Part shown: one piece after another, positions 1 to 7,765 of the stretch
How the letters are laid out: the number at the start of each line of letters is the position of its first letter
Numbering within the stretch: the stretch's first letter is position 1
Assembly (NCBI RefSeq): GCF_900113325.1
Contig: NZ_FOOY01000010.1
Span: 97,807-161,806 of the forward strand
Origin: Sporolactobacillus nakayamae
GTDB taxonomy: Bacteria > Bacillota > Bacilli > Bacillales > Sporolactobacillaceae
DNA length: 64,000 nt
Direction: 5' to 3'
Notes under the pieces: generated by a model
Told to the model about the DNA's origin: nothing
Seen by the model: only the letters and a program-made list of their open reading frames with translations
Database searches by the model: none
Position numbers and translations under genes: made by a program

Positions 1-15
1 GCATGCGGGGGTGTT

Positions 16-345
16 GTTTTTTTACAAGTGAAGAAAGTATAGCGTTTTGCCTTGCCGGTACGACGATAGGGTCATAAGATTCGGTTGGGACGATCAGGTA
101 AGCGCCAATCTGAGAAATAAACGGAAAAATTCCGCTTAATTAGAAAATGAATGACAAAATCGCTTAAATAGACGGAGAAATTCCGCTTATCGAATCGAAA
201 AACGTGAAAATGGAGGGTTTTTCTGTGTATAAGCGGAAAAATTACCCTTATTTACCTGTGAAACAAGCGCCAGGATGCAAATAAGCGGAAAATCTCCGCT
301 TATTTTATTCCGGCCGCGTTACTTAATTAAGGATCAAAATGATTT
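16..345. repeat. dispersed ~300-bp repeat, copy 1
   Basis: This stretch is clearly similar, in the same orientation, to 16903-17202. Both contain the same order of blocks: a T-run with TTTACAAG, a GATTCGGTTGGG block, several imperfect palindromes around GCGGAAAAATTCCGC, an AAAACGTGAAAATGGAGG block, TTACCCTTATTTACCTGTG and a final AATCTCCGCTTATTTTA. Copy 1 carries about 30 extra bases near position 30. No open reading frame or ribosome site is evident, so it is probably a noncoding interspersed element. What it does is unknown. Confidence 0.85.
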
Positions 346-350
346 ATTAG

Positions 351-371
351 AAAAACCGGGCACAGCCCGGT
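351..371 (-). terminator. possible terminator of the ABC exporter operon
   Basis: Read on the minus strand, a 6-bp stem ACCGGG / CCCGGT with loop CTGTG is followed by TTTTTC. It sits about 380 bp past the exporter genes and coincides with one end of the inverted-repeat element, so it may belong to the element rather than to the operon. Confidence 0.4.
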
Positions 372-535
372 CCTTAATCTCCAGCCATGTGTGATGGTTT
401 TGTGTCTTTTCGGTGCTGAATCGTCGCTTCGGTTACTCGCTTGCCGCGGGCGCACCGCGAGCCTCCTCAAACAGGCAGAAATCTGCGGGGTCCCGCCGGC
501 ACGCTAATCCCGCAGGCGCTCTTTGCCCGGTTTTT
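351..535. mobile_element. 185-bp element with perfect 12-bp terminal inverted repeats
   Basis: The ends AAAAACCGGGCA (351-362) and TGCCCGGTTTTT (524-535) are exact reverse complements. Between them lies a GC-rich core (about 430-520) containing GCCGCGGGCGCACCGCGAGC and GCGGGGTCCCGCC, unlike the AT-rich surroundings. From memory, the core resembles a GC-rich palindromic repeat dispersed in several Bacillaceae genomes. It codes for nothing visible and looks like a MITE-like, non-autonomous element. Confidence 0.6.
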
Positions 536-537
536 CT

Positions 538-600
538 TACACTGATAAAAGTATAAAAGGTAAAAAATTCAAGGAAATAGGCGTAAGTGAACTAAGGCTG
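538..600. repeat. hairpin repeat, truncated copy D
   Basis: ACTGATAAAAGTATAAAAG, then TTCAAGGAAA and GTAAGTGAACTAAG closely match the left two thirds of the repeat at 47019-47122. The right-hand hairpin part is missing. Like other copies it starts right after a T-run (531-535). Confidence 0.6.
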
Positions 601-640
601 GCAAACAAGTACGAATAATCCGTTGAGCAATGAAAAAATC

Positions 641-742
641 AGGAAACGCTCGATAAATTTGCGAAAGCGCTCGATAAAAATCCGGAAACGCTCGATAAAT
701 TTGCGAAAGCGCTCGATAAAAACTCTAAAACGCTAGATAATT
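641..742. repeat. five-unit 21-bp tandem array
   Basis: The core CGCTCGATAAA starts at 647, 668, 689 and 710, and a degenerate CGCTAGATAA starts at 731: an exact 21-bp period. Units alternate (GAAACGCTCGATAAATTTGCG, without its last base, then AAAGCGCTCGATAAAAATCC), giving a 42-bp higher-order period. The array lies just past the stop codon of the exporter gene. Its design resembles the long array at 61362-62007. Confidence 0.85.
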
Positions 743-751
743 TGAAAAAGC

Positions 752-2635
752 TTATCCATGCAATCTCGATTTACGTGGATCTTCTCGGTAATACTGTGCC
801 TGCGCATTCCACAGTTTGTAATATTGGCCATCTTCATCTTGAATCAGCTCATCATGGCTGCCGCTTTGGATCAGCTCGCCTTGATTGAAGACAAGAATAT
901 TGTCACAGAAGCGGCATGACGATAGTCGGTGCGAAATATAGATCGCGGTTTTGTCACTGGCGATGTCCTGAAATTTGGAGTATACCTCAAACTCGGCAAC
1001 CGGATCTAATGCCGCGGTTGGTTCATCAAGAACAACGAACGGAGCGTCTTTATAGAGTGCACGAGCAATGGCAATTTTCTGAGCTTCTCCGCCCGAGATC
1101 TCGACACCGTCCGCGTCTATTTTATAGAGTGGTGTGTCCAGACCTTTGCTCATTTTGCGAATTCGATTACCAACACCTGCCTTGTCGAGGCATTCCATCA
1201 CGCGTTCCTTGTCGTAATGCACATCTGCTGCAACGTTTTGTCCGGCGGAAAAAGCAAACAGCTTAAAATCTTGGAAGACTACGGAGAAAAGCCGCAAATA
1301 GTCAACGTAATCATATTTTTGAATGTTAATGCCGTTGAGCAGAATTTCGCCTTCCTGCGGATCATAGAGCCGGGTGAGCAGCTTGATAAACGTTGTTTTG
1401 CCCGATCCATTGCGGCCAACCACAGCGAAGTGTTCGCCGATTTTCAGTTTAAGTGAAAGATTTATCAAAGCATAAGTGTCCGATCCAGGATATTTAAAGG
1501 ATACATTGCGGAATTCAATCTCATATTCATTATCATTGCGTTTCTCAACAGGCAAGCTGCCTTGGTACTTTGGGTTCGGCGTGTCGAGAAAATTGAAATA
1601 GAGCTCAACATAATCAATATCCTGCCAAATGTCGGTTGCCGAAGTGATCAGTTCAGAGAAACCAGTGGTGAACTGGCTGATCGCGCCAACATACTATACA
1701 ACCGAACCAATGCTGATCAGCCCAACCAGTGCCTTCATACCGACGAAAAGATAGACAAAGCCGCTGATCAGTGAAGAGATGGTGGCGCTGATTCCCCAAA
1801 AACGGCTTTGCCGTTTGGATACATCAGAAGCAAAAGCTTTCATCCCTCGTCGGTTAAAATCATCATAGGCTTTTCCAATCAATTTTTGTTCTTGATAAAT
1901 TCGAATATCTTTCCCCAATTGATGATCTTGCATCAGATTACCGTAAAAGCTAAAAGCGCGATTGATTACCATCATGCCATCCAATTTATGAAAGATCCAT
2001 TTACTGAATCGGGAATTCGATAGAACAGAGTATATGGATGAGGTAAGAATAAGGCCCAACAAGATAATAGAAAGCCATGGCGAATCGATAAAGGAGCTTG
2101 ATCGTACCGAATAGGTTAGAAACAGTGGAAAGGCAAGTGTAATTGAAAAAACAACGGTACACAGATTAGAGATGAACTGTCCGGTTATTTCTGGAAGCCG
2201 CCAAATTCCTCTCATACTCATGTTGGCACCTTCATCAATTTTCTGCTTCTTCAGGTGAAAATCAGGTTCTTCCACATTTTCATAATCGGTATTCAGAATT
2301 AGTTGATCCATTTCAAATGATCCGAAATAATTCAATCGAAATTGGCCCATATCTTCTATTCGTTCCATCGCTTTTTGCATGAGGTAAACAATCAGGTTCA
2401 ATACAATTGCTGCTCCGGTCAGCCATGCAAGATGAATCACGGAACGTGCGCCAAACAATTCATCAAGGATCCGGGCGGTCAAATAAATGGTGATAAAGGG
2501 GCTGAACGCTTTCAGCAGTGCGCCAAAAGCAACGGCTGGGAGCAGTGAGGGAACCTTGGCTTGAATAAATCCCATGCCGCGCCATAAATAATGCCATTTC
2601 GTTTTGAATTTTGATTGCTGAATGCTGCTTTTCAA
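752..2635 (-). pseudogene. ABC exporter half-transporter (permease-ATPase) interrupted by an in-frame TAG
   Basis: One continuous frame of 628 codons is broken only by a TAG at 1694-1696 (minus strand). The part before it (313 codons) holds the membrane domain with about six hydrophobic segments. The part after resumes without frame change and holds the ATPase: Walker A GRNGSGKTT, signature ISGGEAQKI, Walker B FVVLDEPTAALD. The stop falls in the last membrane helix and loop and replaces a codon that one C-to-T change would make CAG (Gln). The ATG overlaps the upstream gene by 4 bp, so it was the second half of a heterodimeric exporter. The ATPase portion could be made separately from a TTG near 1555, but no good ribosome site precedes it. 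A sequencing error cannot be excluded. Confidence 0.85.
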
Positions 2636-4476
2636 AACTGCTCGCCTCCTACAGTATCTCTGTGAAGCTGATCTTGGTAATAGTGACTTTGGATCTCAAA
2701 AAGTTCCGCGTATTTTCCATCTTGTTTCATCAGTTCTTCGTGCGTCCCAGATTCAGCAATTTTTCCTTCAGATAGAAAAATAATTCGATCACAGAAACGC
2801 GTGCTTGAGAGACGATGGGAGATAAACAGTGATGTTCTGCCTGTAGTTAGCGTTCCATAACGCTCATAAAGTTCATTTTCTGAGATTGGATCAAGTGCCG
2901 CGGTCGGTTCATCGAGAATCAGGATTGGCGATTCTTTGTACAGAGCGCGTGTCAGCAGCATTTTTTGCAACTCGCCGCCGGAGAATTGTACCGCATGTTC
3001 GTGCACCTCTTTAACCATCATTGATTCTAATCCTTGTTCGAGGCTGTCGATTTTCTCCTTGAAACCCGCTAGTCGCAGACATCGCTCCATTTTCTTCTCA
3101 TCAATTGGTTCATCGAGTTTCGGTACAATATTGCGCGCAATCGAAACCGGCAGAATATGAATGTCCTGAAAAACTGCTGTAAACAGCTTATAGTAATCGT
3201 CACGATTAAAGGAAGTCGCAAGTTTGCCGTTAATCAAAATGTGACCGGATGTCGGCTGGTAGAATCCGCACAGTAATTTAATGCAGGTTGTTTTTCCGGC
3301 ACCGTTCAAACCAACAAGTGCAATTTTTTCCCCTGCATCGATATGAAGACTGACATCATCGAGAATTTTCCGATCATTTCCGGGATAGGAAAAGGATACA
3401 TGGTCGAAGGCGATCGAGCAGGGCCAGCTGTTTTTAGGCGGCAGCGGTAGCCCTTCATTACGGTTGGATGTATCTTTCATATCCAGATAATTGCGGACAT
3501 CACAGATTTCCAGACTCATATGCTGTACTTTTGCCAGTTGTTCAGTCAAACTGGTCAGCCACGTGGAAAAACCGGCGATCGTTCCAAAATAAAGAGTGAA
3601 ATTAGCAACGGTCAAATGTCCATTCAGCACGAGATAAATGAGATAAGCGTAAGCAACGCCATCTCGGCAAAGTGCCATGACGCCGACGGCACCATCGGAA
3701 TAATAGTGGCGCAGTGCAATTCGCTTGAGCCAAATTGTTCGATCATGCATCAGCGTATTAAATCGTTCATCGAACCAAGAGGTCATATGATAAAGTCGCA
3801 AATCTTTTCCGGTAGAATAGTCGTCGCATTCACGAATCAGATAGTCTAGTTTATTTTCAATCGGTGTCCAATCATCTTTATGTACATGTTCATAGACTTG
3901 TGCGTGGCGAGAAAATAGGAATCCAACGGCCGCGGTGATAAGAAGAAAAGCAATAACCAGCGGATTCAGCGCGGCAAGTACGCCGCCATAAAGGATCATT
4001 CCGAAAATAGTGGCGGCAAAGCTAACCAATGCCATAATGATCGCTTCTGTTCCATTACGATTGCCTCTAGTTGCTTGGTGAGCTTTTTCACACTTGTTCT
4101 GTCCATCGGGACTTTCGAGATTTCCATAATCGGTATCCATCATCTTTTGAAAAATTAAGATAATATAATTCGTTCGATTTGAGGTGACATTCCATTGCAG
4201 CCAGGCATCAAGGGAACGTCCGACAACATTGCAGATCATGATGGCAAGTGTCATGAGACCAATCACCAATGAGAAATGCAAGGGGCTTACTTTTTCGGTC
4301 AAACTGTCAATCACGAGCTTCGGCATCAAAATCCCGAGAAATGGGAGTAAAACAAGAAAAGGAACGCGTGCAGCTGCAGCGAGAAATAACATCTTGTTCC
4401 AGCGCCACATATTTTTCAGTACGTAGCCAATATTTTGTCGTGTCGAATAACTTGGCCTTTGAACTGTTTTCTTCAC
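2632..4476 (-). CDS. ABC exporter half-transporter, permease-ATPase
   Basis: A 614-residue type I exporter half-molecule in the membrane: an N-terminal transmembrane domain (about residues 25-310) and a C-terminal ATPase with Walker A GLNGAGKTT, a slightly divergent signature FSGGELQKM and Walker B ILILDEPTAALD followed by the H-loop region ISHRLSS. I chose the GTG at 4476 because AAGGAG lies 9 nt upstream; an upstream ATG would add 28 residues without a ribosome site. It is the first gene of a two-gene operon with the interrupted partner, behind a LytTR-type operator and a two-component system. A peptide or lipid substrate is likely from family context; the actual cargo is unknown. Confidence 0.9.
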   Translation of the reverse strand: MKKTVQRPSYSTRQNIGYVLKNMWRWNKMLFLAAAARVPFLVLLPFLGILMPKLVIDSLTEKVSPLHFSLVIGLMTLAIMICNVVGRSLDAWLQWNVTSNRTNYIILIFQKMMDTDYGNLESPDGQNKCEKAHQATRGNRNGTEAIIMALVSFAATIFGMILYGGVLAALNPLVIAFLLITAAVGFLFSRHAQVYEHVHKDDWTPIENKLDYLIRECDDYSTGKDLRLYHMTSWFDERFNTLMHDRTIWLKRIALRHYYSDGAVGVMALCRDGVAYAYLIYLVLNGHLTVANFTLYFGTIAGFSTWLTSLTEQLAKVQHMSLEICDVRNYLDMKDTSNRNEGLPLPPKNSWPCSIAFDHVSFSYPGNDRKILDDVSLHIDAGEKIALVGLNGAGKTTCIKLLCGFYQPTSGHILINGKLATSFNRDDYYKLFTAVFQDIHILPVSIARNIVPKLDEPIDEKKMERCLRLAGFKEKIDSLEQGLESMMVKEVHEHAVQFSGGELQKMLLTRALYKESPILILDEPTAALDPISENELYERYGTLTTGRTSLFISHRLSSTRFCDRIIFLSEGKIAESGTHEELMKQDGKYAELFEIQSHYYQDQLHRDTVGGEQF

Positions 4477-4536
4477 AAAGCACCAACTCCTTATGACTAA
4501 AATTAGCACAGGAACCGTCTCAAAAATAAAAACGTG

Positions 4537-4567
4537 CACGAATGGCACGATATGAAACACGAACGGT
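4537..4567 (-). promoter_or_regulatory. candidate LytTR operator of the ABC exporter
   Basis: On the minus strand ACCGTTCGT (4559-4567) matches the published LytTR half-site pattern [TA][AC][CA]GTTN[AG][TG] at every position, and GCCATTCGT (4538-4546) matches 7 of 9. They are direct repeats exactly 21 bp apart (12-bp gap), the spacing expected for LytTR dimers. The site lies 60-90 bp upstream of the exporter start and downstream of the LytTR regulator gene. Confidence 0.6.
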
Positions 4568-4593
4568 CATACCCGTTTCGTACTGTTTCTCTA

Positions 4594-4701
4594 CAGTAGG
4601 GGCACAATTAAGCTCCATCTGTGCCCCCTACATAGTTAAAGGGGGAGCACATTTCAGCCCTATCTGTGACCCCTCCTCAGCTAAAGGGGGAGCATGATTT
4701 C
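4594..4701 (-). repeat. 2.4 copies of a ~46-bp tandem repeat spanning the 3' end of the kinase gene
   Basis: On the minus strand, copy 1 (4656-4701) contains the last codons and TAG of the kinase gene; copy 2 (4611-4655) repeats the same block with a few changes; a third partial copy runs 4594-4610. Each unit carries CTCCCCCTTTA and AGGGG..CACAGAT, which can pair into GC-rich hairpins, so the array may end transcription of the regulator operon, although no T-run follows. Confidence 0.75.
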
Positions 4702-5409
4702 GGTGGCGAACACTCCGGGCTCGTTTTGACGGTTGAGATACCCGTCATATTTTTTGACTAAAGCGTCGATGCGCTTCAGGCCGAAGCCGTGGCCGCCGCC
4801 TTTTGTTGTCAGGTAGCGGCCAATGCCTATTTTCTTCAGCTTTTCCGGTGCCGAGTTCATCACGGAAAGATAGAGCTGTTTTTTGAAGATACCAATATAG
4901 ATGCGAATAAACGGTTGATCTTCGCTGTGCAGGCTTCGGCAGCTTTCAAGCGCGTTATCGAGTAGGTTGCCGATGATGATGCATAGATCAACCTCATTCA
5001 CAGAAAGCTTGGCCGGAACCTGTGCTTTAGCGTTTACTCTGATATTGCTGCTTGTGATCAGTGAAAGCTTGCTGTTCAGAATCGCGTCCAGCTTAATGTT
5101 TCCGGTTTTAATCACCGTATCAACGGTTTCGAGGTCATTGTCCAGCATGTCTAAATAAGATTTGAGTTCGTCCATTTGATTAAGCGCAAGATGGGCCTTC
5201 ATGGTTTGGATATGGTTGTGGTAGTCATGGCGCCACCCGCGCATTTTGTGGTAGATATTCTGAACTTCATCATAGTGTTTGGCGAGCAGGTCTTTTTGGT
5301 AGGTATCAATCCGACGTTCGCCTGCGCGCAGGGTTTGGCGATGCGTCATGATCACAGTTAGAACGATCAAAACAAGAATAATCAGTCCGAAAATGAGATA
5401 AAAGGTCAC
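4681..5409 (-). CDS. GHKL-type sensor histidine kinase with a single membrane helix
   Basis: A 242-residue protein: one N-terminal transmembrane helix (residues 3-21), a short coiled linker, an H-box RHDYHNH with His61 as likely phosphoacceptor, and a HATPase_c_5-type domain with N-box NLLDNALESC and G-box GGGHGFGLKRID. This is the AgrC/LytS-like class, but it lacks a large membrane sensor domain, so it probably senses within or near the membrane or via a partner. It starts at GTG 5409, overlapping the regulator stop by 4 bp, with AAAGGAGG upstream. It should phosphorylate the adjacent LytTR regulator. The neighbouring exporter suggests an export or immunity circuit (inference). Confidence 0.9.
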   Translation of the reverse strand: MTFYLIFGLIILVLIVLTVIMTHRQTLRAGERRIDTYQKDLLAKHYDEVQNIYHKMRGWRHDYHNHIQTMKAHLALNQMDELKSYLDMLDNDLETVDTVIKTGNIKLDAILNSKLSLITSSNIRVNAKAQVPAKLSVNEVDLCIIIGNLLDNALESCRSLHSEDQPFIRIYIGIFKKQLYLSVMNSAPEKLKKIGIGRYLTTKGGGHGFGLKRIDALVKKYDGYLNRQNEPGVFATEIMLPL

Positions 5410-6122
5410 CGTGAAGCGCCTCCTTTGTAAAAGCGGATGAACGCTTGGTTAACCGTGTGATAACGGCGTCTGCTGACCGGAATTGTCCTGCCGGAGTCCA
5501 AGGTGAGTTCTGTTTTGCCAAGCTGGCTGATGTACTTCAATCCGACGAGGTAAGAGCGATGAGGGCGCACAAACAGATCTTGATCAAGCTGTTGCTCGAG
5601 CTGATCGATGCTTGCCTTAATGTGGTAGTGATGCTCTGTAGTCGTCACATCAATGGTATGGGCAAAAGCCTCAAGACTGATGATATCCTCTTGATTCACT
5701 CGGATCATTTCGCTTTCTTGCTCGATCAGCAGCGTTTTCGCTTGCTTCGTAACTTTTTTTGAAGCGCGATCGAGAACTGCGAAGATTTTTTCCACTTTGA
5801 CTGGCTTTATCAGATAATGCAGTGCGGAGACCTCATATCCTTCATCCATATAATCAGAGAAACCGGTAATAAAGATGATTGCCAGCTGCTCATCGCGCTC
5901 GCGAACCTTCCTGGCGAGGTTCATCCCATTTAAACCGGGCATTTGAATGTCCAGAAGCAGCGCGTCATAGCTCTGATCGGCACTCCACGAGAATAGAAAT
6001 GCTTGCGCGTTTTCAAAGTGTTCAAGAGTAAGCGTCTTGTTGCTTTTTTTCGCCCATTCTCTTACGATGGCTGCCAAGTATTCTCTTTGCGTTTTGTCAT
6101 CTTCACAGATTGCGATTCTCAT
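5406..6122 (-). CDS. LytTR-family response regulator
   Basis: 238 residues: an N-terminal receiver domain (acidic pocket EDD at 7-9, phosphoacceptor Asp58 in LLLDIQMPGLNG, Lys in LIKPVK) and a C-terminal LytTR DNA-binding domain (about 135-235, with FVRPHRSYLVG and IPVSRRR). I chose the ATG at 6122 because GAGGT lies 8 nt upstream. First gene of a two-gene regulator-kinase operon. Its probable target is the direct repeat at 4537-4567 before the ABC exporter genes (inference from family binding rules). Confidence 0.93.
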   Translation of the reverse strand: MRIAICEDDKTQREYLAAIVREWAKKSNKTLTLEHFENAQAFLFSWSADQSYDALLLDIQMPGLNGMNLARKVRERDEQLAIIFITGFSDYMDEGYEVSALHYLIKPVKVEKIFAVLDRASKKVTKQAKTLLIEQESEMIRVNQEDIISLEAFAHTIDVTTTEHHYHIKASIDQLEQQLDQDLFVRPHRSYLVGLKYISQLGKTELTLDSGRTIPVSRRRYHTVNQAFIRFYKGGASR

Positions 6123-6154
6123 CTTTTTTGACCTCGGTTGCATCAATTAAGTCG

Positions 6155-6184
6155 ATTATACATGACTGTGAATTATTCAGCCAA
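6155..6184 (-). promoter_or_regulatory. promoter of the regulator-kinase operon
   Basis: Minus-strand TTGGCT (6179-6184), 18-bp spacer, TATAAT (6155-6160), 33 bp upstream of the regulator ATG. Looks like a housekeeping sigma-A promoter. Confidence 0.6.
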
Positions 6185-6357
6185 TGGACGCGAGGTTGAC
6201 CCATCATCCTACTTCAGTAGGAGATTTTATGAAGGAGCTGCGGTATATCAGGCTTGATCATAAATATGAGTAACTGTAACAAAATCAGGGAAAATTCCCG
6301 AACAATTGACGCTTTTCTCGTTATGACTGTTCATTTCCCGATACCCTTACAATCCAT

Positions 6358-6371
6358 TGTTTGCGCTTTCA
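6358..6371 (+). promoter_or_regulatory. candidate cre (CcpA) site before the PTS operon
   Basis: TGTTTGCGCTTTCA matches the cre consensus TGWAANCGNTNWCA at all but two positions and lies about 60 bp upstream of the first PTS gene, where carbon catabolite control would be expected. The intergenic stretch 6185-6431 otherwise shows only a small inverted repeat (TCCTACT / AGTAGGA near 6208-6223); I could not fix the PTS promoter. Confidence 0.4.
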
Positions 6372-6431
6372 AATAGTGATAATCTCTATTTATCAAAAAA
6401 GAAAACGCATCCAATTAAGGAGGATTTAATA

Positions 6432-6908
6432 ATGGGATTAGTCTTAGCACGAATTGATCAGCGCTTGATTCACGGAATTGTCGTGACACAATGGGCAGCA
6501 CATACAAAAGCAAAGCGGCTGATGGTCGTTGATGATGAGGTAAGTAAAGATGAAGTTCAAAAAGCGGCTATGCGTATGAGTAAACCCGCAGGAACTGGGA
6601 TGTCGATCATTGATACGAAGACAGCAATTGCCAATTTCAATGCTGGAAAATATGACAGCCATAATGTTTTTTTAGTTGTCCGTGAGCCTGAAACTTTGTT
6701 AGCGCTTGCCGCAGGAGGCGTTCATATTCCGAAGATTAACGTCGGCATCATTTTTGACGGTGAAGGTAAAAAAACGCTGAAAAAGATGGTTTCCGTCAGT
6801 GAAAAAGAAGTTTCGGACTTAAAAGCTTTAAAAGAAAAAGGCATTCCGGTTACCTTCCACTTTGTCCCTGGAGAACCGGAAGAACCGCTGGAAACCTATA
6901 TTAAATGA
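6432..6908 (+). CDS. PTS mannose-family component EIIB
   Basis: 158-residue cytoplasmic phosphocarrier. The N-terminal ARIDQRLIHGIVVTQW block contains the conserved phosphorylated His (in RLIHG) of the mannose/fructose/sorbose family. I placed the start at ATG 6432, preceded by AAGGAGG; an in-frame upstream ATG lacks a ribosome site and would add 25 unrelated residues. First gene of an EIIB-EIIC-EIID-EIIA operon with the four components on separate polypeptides. It receives phosphate from EIIA and passes it to the sugar entering through EIIC/EIID. Substrate probably an alpha-glucoside, judging from the GH13 gene in the same operon (inference). Confidence 0.95.
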   Translation: MGLVLARIDQRLIHGIVVTQWAAHTKAKRLMVVDDEVSKDEVQKAAMRMSKPAGTGMSIIDTKTAIANFNAGKYDSHNVFLVVREPETLLALAAGGVHIPKINVGIIFDGEGKKTLKKMVSVSEKEVSDLKALKEKGIPVTFHFVPGEPEEPLETYIK

Positions 6909-6967
6909 TTCAGTCGTTGTCAAAATACTTTTTAGAAATGAAATAAGACTGGGAAGAGGAAAAAGAG

Positions 6968-7765
6968 ATGGAAATTATTCAAGGAATACTCATCATAGCA
7001 CTTGCCTTCTGGATGGTCCTTGACCAACAAGGATTTGTCATTACAACATGGTTCCCAGCCATTATCGGGATGATTGCAGGTATTATTATGGGCGATGTGC
7101 CCACAGCGATGATTATAGCGGGAACCTTTCAGCTAATGGCTCTCGGGGTAGCCAACATTGGCGGTTCGTCCGTGCCAAACTACGGACTCGCGACACTTGT
7201 AGGCATTTATGTTGCGATTCGTACAACCCATGATGTTTCACATGCAAAAGCAATTGCACTGGCAGTGGGTGTACCTGTTGGTATGTTAGGCATTCAACTC
7301 GATGTTTTAGGAAAATTGTTGAATTCATATGTCTCACATGCAGCTCAAAAAGCGTTAAATCAAGGGAAGTTCAAGAAAATGGAACGTATTTTTTGGCTGG
7401 GGCCGCTAATCTTTGGTTTAACGACGGCGCTGCCAACCGCACTTTGTGTGTTGTTTGGCGATAAGCTTGTTCGGCTGATTCTCGATTTTGTACCCAAATG
7501 GTTTACCGATGGATTATCCATTGCCGGATCGATGCTGCCGGTTGTCGGTATTGCACTATTACTGCAATTCATGCCTGTTAAAAAATACTTAACCATGCTC
7601 TTAATCGGCTTTGTCGTTTCTGCATATTTTAAATTACCCATCTTGGGCATTGCAATCTTAGGCTTTGCTTTTGCTTATTACTACTTCACGCAAAATATTA
7701 AAAAAGCACCGGCAACGGCTGGAGCTACAGAGGCAATAAGTGAAGGAGATGACTTTGATGAGTAA
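6968..7765 (+). CDS. PTS mannose-family membrane component EIIC
   Basis: 265-residue membrane protein with about seven hydrophobic segments and the family features DVPTAMIIAGTFQLMALG and NIGGSSVPNYGLAT near the N-terminus. Together with EIID it forms the sugar-translocating channel. Starts with ATG 6968 behind a GAGGAAAAAGAG purine tract. Its last codons overlap the EIID start by 8 bp, implying translational coupling. Confidence 0.95.
   Translation: MEIIQGILIIALAFWMVLDQQGFVITTWFPAIIGMIAGIIMGDVPTAMIIAGTFQLMALGVANIGGSSVPNYGLATLVGIYVAIRTTHDVSHAKAIALAVGVPVGMLGIQLDVLGKLLNSYVSHAAQKALNQGKFKKMERIFWLGPLIFGLTTALPTALCVLFGDKLVRLILDFVPKWFTDGLSIAGSMLPVVGIALLLQFMPVKKYLTMLLIGFVVSAYFKLPILGIAILGFAFAYYYFTQNIKKAPATAGATEAISEGDDFDE

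Noticed and set aside
15..345. Possible origin or partition site because of repeated palindromes
   Set aside because: No DnaA boxes, no parS sequence, no replication genes; the same block occurs again at 16903, fitting a dispersed element.
916..1456. Plus-strand open frames opposite the ABC ATPase
   Set aside because: Antisense shadows of a clearly coding minus strand; no ribosome sites or recognisable domains.
6306..6334. TTGACG with a 17-bp spacer as promoter of the PTS operon
   Set aside because: The corresponding -10 (GTTCAT) is too poor, and no sigma-54 -24/-12 signature was found either.
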